A stretch of 64,000 nt of DNA from positions 930,001 through 994,000 of the forward strand of contig NZ_JABJQY010000002.1 in NCBI RefSeq assembly GCF_013155375.1. Direction: 5' to 3'. The notes under the pieces are model-generated. The model was not told the origin of the DNA. It saw only the letters and a list, made by a program, of their open reading frames with translations, and did not search any database. Below are positions 37,720-46,208 of the stretch, piece after piece. The stretch is from Nocardioides sp. zg-1308. GTDB taxonomy: Bacteria > Actinomycetota > Actinomycetes > Propionibacteriales > Nocardioidaceae. A program made the position numbers and the translations under genes. Within the stretch, counting starts at the first letter, position 1; the number at the start of each line of letters is the position of its first letter.

Positions 37720-39237
37720 TCAGCGACCGCGGCTGAACGACGACGCGCTGTGGCCGCCGGAGCGCGGGGCCGAGGCGCCGGACTGCCCACCCTGGCCGCC
37801 GCGACGACGGCGGTTGCCGCCACCGCCCTGGCCGCCGCCGGAGGCCTGACCGCCCTGGCCGCCGGCCGAGCCCTGGCCGCCGCCGGAGCGACGACGCTGG
37901 CCGCCACCGGCGGGGGCGCTGCCGCTCTCGCTGGTGTAGGTGGTCGGGTTGCCGCGGCGCGACTGGCCGTTGGTCTGGCCGGTGCGGCGGGCGCGCTTGC
38001 GCTGCGCGTTGCCACCGGTGGAGCGACCGCCCCCGGTGGAGACCGGGACGTCGACGACCAGGCCGCCGGGCACCAGCGTCCGCTCGCCGGGCGCGAGCTG
38101 CTCGAGCACCGGGTGGCCGGGACCGTTGACCTTGGTGGTGGTCGGCTTGATGCCGGCCAGGCGGGTCAGGTCGCGCACGTCGCGCTGCTGCTCGTCGGTC
38201 ATGAGGGTGATGACGGTGCCCTCGGCGCCGGCGCGCGCCGTACGACCCGAGCGGTGCAGGTAGGCCTTGTGCTCGACCGGCGGGTCGGCGTGCACAACCA
38301 GCGCGACGTCGTCGACGTGGATGCCGCGGGCAGCGATGTCGGTGGCGACCAGCGTCGTGGCGGTGCCGGCGTGGAACGCCTCCATGTTGCGGGTGCGCGC
38401 GTTCTGCGACAGGTTGCCGTGCAGCTCGACGCTCGGCACGCCCGACTTGTTGAGCTGGCGGGCGAGGGCCTTGGCGCCGTACTTGGTGCGGGTGAAGACG
38501 ACGGTGCGACCGGGGGCGCTCGTCAGGTCGACCAGCACCGGCACGCGCTGCTCGCGGCTCAGGTGCAGCACGTGGTGGTGCATGGTGCCGACGGGCGACT
38601 GCGCCGAGTCGGCCTCATGCGTGGCCGGGTCGGTGAGGAAGCGCTTGACGAGGACGTCGATCGCCTTGTCGAGCGTGGCCGAGAACAGCATCCGCTGGCC
38701 GTTGCGAGGGGTCTTGTCCATGATGCGCCGCACGCCGGGCAGGAAGCCGAGGTCGGCCATGTGGTCGGCCTCGTCCAGGATGGTGACCTCGATCGCCGAG
38801 AGGTCGGCGTAGCCCTGGCCCATGAGGTCCTCGAGGCGGCCGGGGCAGGCGATGACGACGTCGACGCCCTTCTTGAGCGCGGTGGTCTGCGGGCCCTGGC
38901 CGACGCCGCCGTAGATCACGACGGTCGAGAGGCCGGCGGCCTTGGCGAGCGGGGCGAGCGAGGCGTGGATCTGGCCCACGAGCTCGCGGGTCGGGGCGAG
39001 GATCAGCGCGCGCGGCTTGCGCGGCATGGCCGGCAGCTTGCTCTTGTCGAGGCGAGCCACCAGGGGGAGGAGGAAGGCGTACGTCTTGCCGGAGCCGGTG
39101 CGGCCACGGCCGAGGACGTCGCGGCCGGCGAGGCTGTCGGGCAGCGTCGCGGCCTGGATCGGGGTGGGAGTGGTGATGCCCTGCTGCTCCAGGATCTGGG
39201 CGAGCGAGGACGGGACGCCGAGGGCGGCGAAGGTCAT
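37720..39237 (-). CDS. DEAD-box RNA helicase
   Basis: This is a 505-residue helicase. Q motif, GRGRTGSGKT (motif I), PTRELVGQ, ILDEADHMADLGF (DEAD), FSATL (SAT), VVFTRTKYGAKALARQL, TDIAARGIHVDDV and HRSGRTARAG appear in order over about 1-360. The C-terminal 130 residues are Gly/Arg/Ser/Gln-rich and disordered, typical of RNA-binding tails in cold-shock helicases. It unwinds RNA in ribosome assembly or mRNA turnover. The 218-base gap upstream leaves room for a long 5' leader. Confidence 0.9.
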   Translation of the reverse strand: MTFAALGVPSSLAQILEQQGITTPTPIQAATLPDSLAGRDVLGRGRTGSGKTYAFLLPLVARLDKSKLPAMPRKPRALILAPTRELVGQIHASLAPLAKAAGLSTVVIYGGVGQGPQTTALKKGVDVVIACPGRLEDLMGQGYADLSAIEVTILDEADHMADLGFLPGVRRIMDKTPRNGQRMLFSATLDKAIDVLVKRFLTDPATHEADSAQSPVGTMHHHVLHLSREQRVPVLVDLTSAPGRTVVFTRTKYGAKALARQLNKSGVPSVELHGNLSQNARTRNMEAFHAGTATTLVATDIAARGIHVDDVALVVHADPPVEHKAYLHRSGRTARAGAEGTVITLMTDEQQRDVRDLTRLAGIKPTTTKVNGPGHPVLEQLAPGERTLVPGGLVVDVPVSTGGGRSTGGNAQRKRARRTGQTNGQSRRGNPTTYTSESGSAPAGGGQRRRSGGGQGSAGGQGGQASGGGQGGGGNRRRRGGQGGQSGASAPRSGGHSASSFSRGR

Positions 39238-39455
39238 GTGAGTTGCTTTCGGTTGGCGTCTCGCCACCGTGAGCCGCTGCGCTGGACGTGTGCGGCGTAC
39301 GTGCCTCAGAAGTGAGGGAAGGAGCCGCGGTCAAGCGGCGACCTGCGCCCGGGGCAAGACCGGCCGGGCGTCTGTGGACCCAACGCTAGCGTGACGGGTG
39401 GTGTTCCCGTGAATCGTTTGCGGTGTGAGTCCCGCCTCGGACGCAGGTCGACCCC

Positions 39456-39887
39456 TCAGGCGCAGCAGGGCGCGGCGTCCCCGACCAGCTGCTCGCGGGA
39501 CTCCTCGACCGTCACCTCGGTGAGGTCGTCGGTGATCGTGTAGACCTCCCAGCGCTCGCCGTCGGGCGTGCCCTGCACCCAGAACTTGTCCTGCTTGGCG
39601 TAGCAGCACGTGGTGTCGCGCTCCTCGGTCGTGGCGAGGCCGGCCGCGGCCAGGCGGGTGAGCTCGGCGTCGACCGTGTCGACGTCCGACACCTCTACGC
39701 CGAGGTGGTTCACGCTGCCGCCGTGCCCGGCGTTCTCGATGAGGACGAGCTTGAGGGGCGGCTCGGCGACCGCGAAGTTCGCGTAGCCGGGACGGACCTT
39801 GTGCGGCGCCGTGCCGAAGAGGGTGGAGTAGAAGGCGATCGACGTCTCGAGGTCGTCGACGTTGAGGGCGAGCTGCAGGCGGGACAT
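39456..39887 (-). CDS. arsI: ArsI/CadI-family organoarsenical or heavy-metal resistance dioxygenase
   Basis: This 143-residue VOC-fold protein has His in NHLGVEVSD, the cysteine pair in DTTCCYAKQDKFWVQ and the acidic WEVYTI strand. These match the Fe(II)- and organoarsenical-binding residues of ArsI C-As lyases and of CadI. The Cys-Cys-Ala C-terminus could also bind metal. It diverges from the arsR-acr3-arsC operon, so arsenic is the likely inducer. Confidence 0.9.
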   Translation of the reverse strand: MSRLQLALNVDDLETSIAFYSTLFGTAPHKVRPGYANFAVAEPPLKLVLIENAGHGGSVNHLGVEVSDVDTVDAELTRLAAAGLATTEERDTTCCYAKQDKFWVQGTPDGERWEVYTITDDLTEVTVEESREQLVGDAAPCCA

Positions 39888-39974
39888 GGTGGCGCTCCGT
39901 TCACGTGGGTTCATATAGATGGATGTCGATGTCCCGAGGTTGCACCACGCATCGACGTCTGTCAATATCGACGG
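39888..39974. promoter_or_regulatory. Divergent ars promoter/operator region
   Basis: This 87-base gap is AT-richer than its surroundings. It carries TATAGATGGATGTCGATG near the arsI side and CATCGACGTCTGTCAATA running into ATCGACGGGTGTCGA at the arsR start. The repeated ATCGA/TCGAT cores are likely ArsR sites overlapping both promoters. The minus-strand TATATG is a candidate -10 for arsI. Confidence 0.55.
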
Positions 39975-40331
39975 GTGTCGAAGTCTGTACTCACCCTGAC
40001 CCCCGTCGAGACCGCGGCGTGCTGCTCCCCCCTGCTGCGCGAGCCCCTCTCCACCGTCCAGGCCGAGCGCGTCGCCCCGCTCCTCAAGGCGCTGGCCGAT
40101 CCCGTCCGGCTGCGGCTCGTGTCGATCGTCGCGGCCAGCGAGGGCGGCGAGGCCTGCGTGTGCGACCTCAACGACGCCTTCGACCTCTCCCAGCCGACCA
40201 TCAGCCACCACCTCAAGGTGCTGCACGACGCAGGCCTGCTCGACCGCACCAAGCGGGGCGTGTGGGTCTACTACGCCGTACGCCGCGAGGTGCTCGCCGA
40301 CGTGGCCGCCCTCATCGGCGGGAGCGCGTGA
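39975..40331 (+). CDS. arsR: ArsR/SmtB-family arsenic-responsive repressor
   Basis: This 118-residue repressor has a winged helix-turn-helix (ACVCDLNDAFDLSQPTISHHLKVLHDAGLLDRTKRG) and cysteines in two places: AACCSPLL near the N-terminus and CVCDL before the recognition helix. These could form the arsenite site. It should repress both ars transcripts until As(III) binds. The GTG start follows a putative operator, and the stop overlaps the transporter start by four bases. Confidence 0.9.
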   Translation: MSKSVLTLTPVETAACCSPLLREPLSTVQAERVAPLLKALADPVRLRLVSIVAASEGGEACVCDLNDAFDLSQPTISHHLKVLHDAGLLDRTKRGVWVYYAVRREVLADVAALIGGSA

Positions 40332-41419
40332 GCGCTGACGGCGAGGTCGTCGACCGGCTCTCGACCCTCGACCGCTTCCTGCCACTGTGGATCGGTCTGG
40401 CCATGGCGGGCGGGCTGCTCCTCGGCCGCACGGTGCCCGGAATCGACGACGCACTCTCGGCGGTCGAGGTCGGCGGGGTCTCGCTGCCCATCGCCGTCGG
40501 ACTGCTGGTGATGAGGTACCCGGTGCTCGCCAAGGTCCGCTACGACCGCCTCGACACCGTCACCGCTGACAGGCGCCTGCTCGTGGCGTCGCTCGCGCTC
40601 AACTGGCTCGTCGGCCCGGCGCTGATGTTCGCGCTGGCCTGGACGATGCTGCCGGACCTCCCCGCCTACCGCACGGGGCTCATCATCGTCGGCCTCGCGC
40701 GCTGCATCGCCATGGTCATCATCTGGAACGACCTCGCCTGCGGCGACCGGGAGGCCGCGGCGGTGCTCGTGGCCCTCAACTCGGTGTTCCAGGTCGTCGC
40801 CTTCGCCGGTCTCGGCTGGTTCTACCTCGAGGCCCTGCCGCGCCTGCTGGGTCTCGACGGTGCGGCGCTCGACATCTCGGCGTGGGAGATCGCCGCGTCC
40901 GTGCTGGTCTTCCTGGGGGTGCCACTGCTGCTGGGCTGGCTGTCACGGACCTACGGTGAGCGGGTCCGGGGCCGGGAGTGGTACGAGTCGGCGTTCCTGC
41001 CGCGGGTCGGGCCGTGGGCGCTCATCGGCCTGCTCTTCACGATCGTCGTGCTGTTCGCGCTCCAGGGCGAGCAGGTGACCGACCGGCCGCTCGACGTGGC
41101 ACGCATCGCGCTCCCGCTGCTGGTCTACTTCGCGCTCATGTGGGGAGGCGGCTTCGTGCTCGGCCGCCTCCTCGGCATGTCGTACGCCCGTACCACCACG
41201 CTGGCCTTCACCGCCGCCGGCAACAACTTCGAGCTGGCCATCGCCGTCGCCATCGCGACCTTCGGGGTCACGTCGGGTCAGGCCCTCGCGGGCGTCGTGG
41301 GTCCGCTCATCGAGGTCCCCGTGCTCGTCGCCCTCGTCTACGTCAGCCTTGCCCTGCGCGACCGCTTCCCCGACCCCGACACCGACCCCGTCCCGTCCGT
41401 CCAGGAGAGCGCCCGATGA
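40328..41419 (+). CDS. acr3: ACR3-family arsenite efflux transporter
   Basis: This 363-residue membrane protein has about ten helices. The conserved cysteine of the ACR3 pore is present in GLARCIAMVIIWNDLA, and the late AAGNNFELAIAVAIATFG segment is typical of the family. It exports As(OH)3/arsenite with proton exchange. It is the second gene of arsR-acr3-arsC, with four-base overlaps on both sides. Confidence 0.92.
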   Translation: MSADGEVVDRLSTLDRFLPLWIGLAMAGGLLLGRTVPGIDDALSAVEVGGVSLPIAVGLLVMRYPVLAKVRYDRLDTVTADRRLLVASLALNWLVGPALMFALAWTMLPDLPAYRTGLIIVGLARCIAMVIIWNDLACGDREAAAVLVALNSVFQVVAFAGLGWFYLEALPRLLGLDGAALDISAWEIAASVLVFLGVPLLLGWLSRTYGERVRGREWYESAFLPRVGPWALIGLLFTIVVLFALQGEQVTDRPLDVARIALPLLVYFALMWGGGFVLGRLLGMSYARTTTLAFTAAGNNFELAIAVAIATFGVTSGQALAGVVGPLIEVPVLVALVYVSLALRDRFPDPDTDPVPSVQESAR

Positions 41420-41811
41420 CCACGCCCACCGTCCTGTTCGTCTGCGTCCACAACGCCGGCCGCTCCCAGATGGCCGCCGGCTGGTTGCGCCACCTCGCCG
41501 GGGACCGGGTGGAGGTCCTCTCGGCGGGCTCGGCCCCGGCGGGGTCGATCAACCCCGTGGCGGTCGAGGCGATGGCCGAGGTCGGCATCGACATCTCCGG
41601 CCAGCAGCCCAAGGTGCTCACCCCCGAGGCGGTGCAGACCTCCGACGTGGTGGTCACGATGGGGTGCGGCGACGCCTGCCCCTTCTACCCCGGCACGCGC
41701 TACGAGGACTGGGCTCTCGACGACCCGGCCGGACAGGGCATCGAGGCCGTCCGACCGATCCGTGACGAGGTGCGGCGGCGTGTCGAGGAGCTCGTGGCGT
41801 CCCTCGCCTGA
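41416..41811 (+). CDS. arsC: Arsenate reductase (low-molecular-weight phosphatase type)
   Basis: This 131-residue protein has the P-loop VCVHNAGRSQMA (Cys10, CX5R) and the YEDWALDDPAGQ acid loop. A further pair of cysteines lies in TMGCGDACPFYPG. It reduces As(V) to As(III) for export by Acr3. In actinobacteria the reductant is thioredoxin or mycothiol/mycoredoxin, and the sequence alone does not settle which. It converges closely with the LacI-type gene. Confidence 0.9.
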   Translation: MTTPTVLFVCVHNAGRSQMAAGWLRHLAGDRVEVLSAGSAPAGSINPVAVEAMAEVGIDISGQQPKVLTPEAVQTSDVVVTMGCGDACPFYPGTRYEDWALDDPAGQGIEAVRPIRDEVRRRVEELVASLA

Positions 41812-41814
41812 AGC

Positions 41815-42858
41815 TCAGGCGCTGGCGCGGCGCACGAGGGTCGGCGGGATGATCAGCCGCATCGGGTGGCTGGTGCCGACGTGGTCGACCCGCTCGAGCA
41901 GCAGCCGCGTCGCGCGCTCGGCCATCTCGACGACCGGTTGCCGCACCGTCGTCAGCGACGGGGACGTGCGCTCGGCGACCCCGAGGTCGTCGTAGCCGAC
42001 GACCGCGATGTCGTCCGGCACCCGGCGGCCCAGCTCGGCCAGCACCCGCAGCGCGCCCGCGGCCATCAGGTCCGAGGCGACCACGAGGCCGTCGAGGTCG
42101 GGGAAGCGCTCCATCAGCTCCCGGGCGGCGAACACGCCGCTCTCCTCGGTGAAGTCGCCGTGGGCGACCGCGTCGACCGGCAGGCCGGCGGCCGTCATGG
42201 CCTGGCGCCACCCGGCGAGGCGGTCGGCGGCGGCGGTCATGTCGGACGGACCCGCGATGGTGCCGATCCGCGTGCACCCGCGGCCGATCAGCACCTCGGT
42301 CGCCTCGCGCTCGCCGGCGGTGTTGTCGACGTCGACGTAGGCCACCTGGTCGCCGCCCGTCCACGGCCGGCCGCCGAAGACGCAGGGCAGGCCGATGTCG
42401 GCGAGGTGCTCGGCGAGCCGGTCCTCGCGGTGGTGGGACACGACGAGCGCGCCGTCGACGTGGCGGTTGGTGAGGTAGCGCAGCGTCCTGGCCGTCGAGG
42501 CGCCCGGACGGGCGAGCAGCAGCACCAGCTGGATGTCACGCTCGCCGAGCACCCGGGTGACCCCGCGCAGGGTGCCGGCGAAGAACGGGTCGCTGAAGAC
42601 GCGGTCGTCGGGCTCGGGCACCATCACCGCGATCGAGTCCGTGCGCCGGGTGACCAGGCTGCGGGCCGCCGGGTTGGGGACGTAGCCGAGCGTGCGCACC
42701 GCCGTGTCGACCGCGGACTGCGCCCGGGCACTGACCCGCTCGCCTCCGTTGATCGCCCGCGAGGCCGTGGCGCGCGAGACGCCGGCGACGCGCGCCACCT
42801 CGTCGAGCGTGGGCGAACCCTGGCCCGACGAGGTGCGCGGCGTGGTCACCCGCGCCAC
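41815..42858 (-). CDS. cebR: LacI-family repressor, CebR-like
   Basis: This 347-residue LacI/GalR repressor has the N-terminal helix-turn-helix TLDEVARVAGVSRATASRAINGG and a periplasmic-binding-type sugar domain (about 70-340). It is the last gene of cebE-F-G-bglC-cebR and starts one base after the bglC stop. It probably binds the two identical TGGAAGCGCTCTCA sites upstream of cebE and is released by cellobiose or a related beta-glucoside. GTG at 42858 or 42849 is the start. Confidence 0.85.
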   Translation of the reverse strand: MARVTTPRTSSGQGSPTLDEVARVAGVSRATASRAINGGERVSARAQSAVDTAVRTLGYVPNPAARSLVTRRTDSIAVMVPEPDDRVFSDPFFAGTLRGVTRVLGERDIQLVLLLARPGASTARTLRYLTNRHVDGALVVSHHREDRLAEHLADIGLPCVFGGRPWTGGDQVAYVDVDNTAGEREATEVLIGRGCTRIGTIAGPSDMTAAADRLAGWRQAMTAAGLPVDAVAHGDFTEESGVFAARELMERFPDLDGLVVASDLMAAGALRVLAELGRRVPDDIAVVGYDDLGVAERTSPSLTTVRQPVVEMAERATRLLLERVDHVGTSHPMRLIIPPTLVRRASA

Positions 42859-42859
42859 G

Positions 42860-44332
42860 CTAGCCGCCCAGCGACTCGGTCGCGGGCAGCATGCCGGTCC
42901 GCGAGAGCTCGGCGTACCAGTGGGCGCTCGACTTGGGGGTGCGCAGCTGCGTGTCGTAGTCGACGTGGACCAGGCCGAACCGCTTGGCGTAGCCGAAGGC
43001 CCACTCGAAGTTGTCGCAGAACGACCACTGGAAGAAGCCGCGGACGTCGACGCCCTCGTCCACGGCCAGGTGCACCGCGCGGAGGTAGGAGTCGAGGAAC
43101 GCGATCCGGTCGGGGTCGTGGACCACGCCGTGCTCGTCGGGGACGTCCGCGAAGGCGGCGCCGGTCTCGGTGAGGTAGATCGGCAGGCGCGGGTAGTCGT
43201 CGTGGAGGCGGCGCAGCAGGCGGTGGAGGCCCTCGGGCTGGATCTCCCAGCCCATGTCGGTGACCGGAAGCCCCCGGCTCGGGAAGGTCACGTGCTCGGA
43301 GCCGACGAACGGCGACACCGCGACGCGGTCGGGTCCGTCCGCGCCGACGCCGACGACGTCGGTGCGCAGGTGCCCCGAGACCTCGTTGCCGTGGTAGTAG
43401 TTCACGCCCAGCACGTCGATCGGCGCGGAGGTGATGGCCAGGTCGCCGTCGCGCACGACGTCGTACCAGGGCTTGCGCTGCCACGTCAGGTGGGAGGTGT
43501 CCTCGAGCAGGTCGGCGGGGTAGGAGCCGCGGAAGACCGGGTCGAGGAACAGCCGGTTGTGCAGCGCGTCGATGCGGCGGGCCGCGTCGACGTCCACCAG
43601 GTCGTCGGGGTCGCTCGGGTCCGGCACGGTGAGGTTGAGGCTGAGGCCGAGGCGGTCGGCGCCGCGGCTGCGCAGCTCGGTGGTGACCAGGCCGTGGCCC
43701 AGCAGCAGGTGGTGCGCCGCGACCAGCCCGGCCGCCCCCTCCTGCCGGCCCGGGGCGTGGTGGCCCGCGGTGTAGCCCAGCAGCGAGGAGCAGAACGGCT
43801 CGTTGAGCGTCGTCCACGTCGGCACGCGGTCGCCGAGCACGTCGTGCACGGCCAGCGCGTAGTCGACGAAGCGGTGGGCGGTGTCGCGGTTGGTCCACCC
43901 GCCCGCGTCCTCGAGTGCCTGCGGCAGGTCCCAGTGGTAGAGCGTCAGCCAGGGGGCGATGCCGTGGCCCAGGAGCTCGTCGACGAGCCGGTCGTAGAAG
44001 GCCAGTCCGGCCGGGTTGACCGGGCCCGCGTCCGGTCGCACGCGCGGCCAGCTCACGGAGAACCGGTAGGACGTGGCGCCGAGGTCGGCGAGCAGGGCAA
44101 CGTCGGAGGGCATGCGGTGGTAGTGCTCGCACGCGACGTCGCCGGTGTCCCCTCCCATCACGGCGCCGGGGACGCGGGAGAAGGTGTCCCAGATGGAGGG
44201 CGTGCGTCCGTCCTCGGCGACGGCCCCCTCGATCTGGTAGGACGCGGTGGCCATGCCCCAGGTGAAGTCCGCCGGGAAGCGGACCTCCCCGGTGCCCACC
44301 GCGTCGTCGAGGGGCTTGCTCTGGACGGTCAT
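42860..44332 (-). CDS. bglC: Family 1 beta-glucosidase
   Basis: This 490-residue GH1 enzyme has FPADFTWGMATASYQIEGA at the N-terminus, the acid/base Glu in TTLNEPFCSS and the nucleophile Glu in IYLTETGAAF. There is no signal peptide, so it hydrolyses imported cellobiose or other beta-glucosides in the cytoplasm. The start overlaps the cebG-like permease stop by four bases. Confidence 0.92.
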   Translation of the reverse strand: MTVQSKPLDDAVGTGEVRFPADFTWGMATASYQIEGAVAEDGRTPSIWDTFSRVPGAVMGGDTGDVACEHYHRMPSDVALLADLGATSYRFSVSWPRVRPDAGPVNPAGLAFYDRLVDELLGHGIAPWLTLYHWDLPQALEDAGGWTNRDTAHRFVDYALAVHDVLGDRVPTWTTLNEPFCSSLLGYTAGHHAPGRQEGAAGLVAAHHLLLGHGLVTTELRSRGADRLGLSLNLTVPDPSDPDDLVDVDAARRIDALHNRLFLDPVFRGSYPADLLEDTSHLTWQRKPWYDVVRDGDLAITSAPIDVLGVNYYHGNEVSGHLRTDVVGVGADGPDRVAVSPFVGSEHVTFPSRGLPVTDMGWEIQPEGLHRLLRRLHDDYPRLPIYLTETGAAFADVPDEHGVVHDPDRIAFLDSYLRAVHLAVDEGVDVRGFFQWSFCDNFEWAFGYAKRFGLVHVDYDTQLRTPKSSAHWYAELSRTGMLPATESLGG

Positions 44333-45147
44333 CCCTTGACTGCTCCTTGCATGATGCCGGCGACCAGCTGGCGGCCGGTGAGGACGAACAGGATCAGCAG
44401 CGGCACGGTGGCCAACGTGGCTCCGGTGAGGACCAGGCTGTAGTCCTTGAAGAAGCCGCTCTGCAGCTGGTTGAGCGCGACCTGGACGGTGGGGTTGTCC
44501 GCCGGCAGGGCGATGAAGGGCCAGAAGAAGTCGGTCCAGGTGGCCATGAACGTGAAGAGCCACAGGATGGCCGCGGCCGGCCGGGCCGCCGGGCCCACGA
44601 CGTGCCACACGACCCGGATCTGCGAGCACCCGTCCATCCGCGCGGCCTCGATGAGCTCGTCGGGCACGGCGTCGACGAGGTACTGGCGCATGAAGAACAC
44701 CCCGAACGCCGTCACGAGCGTGGGCACGATGATCGACCACGTCGTGCCGGTCCAGCCGAGCTCGGACATCAGGATGAAGAGGGGTACGACGCCGAGCTGG
44801 GTGGGGACGGCCATGGTGGCCACCACCCCGGCCAGCAGCAGGGACCGGCCGCGGAACCGCAGCTTGGCGAAGGCGTAGCCGGCCAGGGTGCCGAAGATGA
44901 CGGTCGAGGTGGCGCAGACCGAGGCGACCAGCACGCTGTTGCCGACGGCCTTCCAGAACGGGACGGTGTCGATGACCCGGCTCGCGTTGTCGAGGAAGTG
45001 GCCGCCGGGCAGCAGCGGGGGCACGCCCTGGGCAGCCACCTGCGCGGTGTGGGAGCCGAGCAGGAAGGACCAGTAGAACGGGGCTGCGGAGCCGATGACG
45101 AAGGCCGCGAGCAGGCCGTAGACGAGGAAGCCGGGACGTCTGGTCAC
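44329..45147 (-). CDS. cebG: Sugar ABC transporter permease (CebG-like)
   Basis: This 272-residue CUT1-type permease has six helices. The EAA loop contacting the ATPase is seen in ELIEAARMDGCSQIRVVWHVVGPAARPA. It forms the import channel with the CebF-like subunit. No ATPase is encoded here. In actinobacteria the shared MsiK ATPase encoded elsewhere usually serves these systems. It overlaps both neighbours by four bases. Confidence 0.9.
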   Translation of the reverse strand: MTRRPGFLVYGLLAAFVIGSAAPFYWSFLLGSHTAQVAAQGVPPLLPGGHFLDNASRVIDTVPFWKAVGNSVLVASVCATSTVIFGTLAGYAFAKLRFRGRSLLLAGVVATMAVPTQLGVVPLFILMSELGWTGTTWSIIVPTLVTAFGVFFMRQYLVDAVPDELIEAARMDGCSQIRVVWHVVGPAARPAAAILWLFTFMATWTDFFWPFIALPADNPTVQVALNQLQSGFFKDYSLVLTGATLATVPLLILFVLTGRQLVAGIMQGAVKG

Positions 45148-46208
45148 TTGTCCGCCCCCAGGCTCCCGATGCGCTTGATGAGGACGAGGTTGACCAGGGC
45201 GATCAGGAGGATGAGCACGAAGAGCATCCAGGCGGTCGCCGAGGCGCGGCCGAGGTCGCGCAGCTGCCAGCCGAAGTCGTAGACCAGCATCGTGATCGTG
45301 CCGAACTGGCGGTCGCTGCCGCCGTTGCGCGCGGTCGTCTCGTCGAAGAGCCGCGGCTCGGCGAAGATCTGCAGGCCGCCGATCGTGGAGGTGATGATGA
45401 CGAAGATCATCGTGGGCCGGATCATCGGCAGCGTGATGGAGAGGAACTGCCGCACGCGGCTGGCGCCGTCGAGCGAGGCCGACTCGTAGAGGTCGCGCGG
45501 CACCGCCTGCATCGCGGCGAGGAAGATCAGGGCGTTGAAGCCGGTCCAGCGCCAGTTGACCATCGTGGCGATGGCCACGTGGCTGGCGAACCGGTCGGTG
45601 TGCCAGGAGATGGGGCCGATCCCCACGGTGCCGAGCAGCTCGTTGAGCAGGCCGTAGCGGTCACCGAAGACGCTGCCGAAGATGATCGCCACCGCGACCG
45701 GGGAGACCACGAACGGGAGCAGGATGCTCATCCGCCACCAGGTCCGACCGCGCAGCTGGTTGTCGAGCAGGCCGGCGAGGACCACCGCGATGATGACCTG
45801 CGGCACGGACGAGAGCACGAAGATGCTCAGGGTGTTGACGACCTGCTTGGAGAAGTAGGGGTTGGCCCAGACGTCGCGGTAGTTCTGGAGTCCGACGAAG
45901 TCGCCCTGGCCACCCAGCAGGCTCCAGTCGTGGACGGACACGTAGGCGGTGTAGGCCAGCGGGAACGCCCCCACGATCGCGAACACGATGAAGAACGGGG
46001 AGATGTAGAGGTAGGGCGCGGAGCGCACGTCCCACGCCGCGCGGCGCTCGCGCCACGAGCGCCGGACGACCGGCTCCGTCCCGCCGGGCCGACCCGCCCG
46101 GGGCGGGGAGGTGGTGGCCTCCCCGCCCCGCGACCCGGTGGGGTCGAGTGTCTGCTGGGACAAGGGACTCAGCCCAGCGCTGCCACGTCGGCCTGGAACT
46201 GCTCCCAC
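45144..46208 (-). CDS. cebF: Sugar ABC transporter permease (CebF-like)
   Basis: This CUT1 permease has a charged N-terminal extension, six helices starting at about 62 (YLYISPFFIVFAIVGAFPLAYTAYV) and the EAA loop LYESASLDGASRVRQFLSITLPMIRP. It forms a heterodimer with CebG. The start is unclear: a GTG at 46208 overlaps the binding-protein gene by 40 bases, whereas a TTG at 46163 begins just after its stop. The core of the protein is unaffected. Confidence 0.88.
   Translation of the reverse strand: MGAVPGRRGSAGLSPLSQQTLDPTGSRGGEATTSPPRAGRPGGTEPVVRRSWRERRAAWDVRSAPYLYISPFFIVFAIVGAFPLAYTAYVSVHDWSLLGGQGDFVGLQNYRDVWANPYFSKQVVNTLSIFVLSSVPQVIIAVVLAGLLDNQLRGRTWWRMSILLPFVVSPVAVAIIFGSVFGDRYGLLNELLGTVGIGPISWHTDRFASHVAIATMVNWRWTGFNALIFLAAMQAVPRDLYESASLDGASRVRQFLSITLPMIRPTMIFVIITSTIGGLQIFAEPRLFDETTARNGGSDRQFGTITMLVYDFGWQLRDLGRASATAWMLFVLILLIALVNLVLIKRIGSLGADK

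Noticed and set aside
39238..39455. Additional gene between the helicase and arsI
   Set aside because: Open frames exist but have shadow-like composition and no ribosome site. It is more likely a promoter and a long helicase leader.
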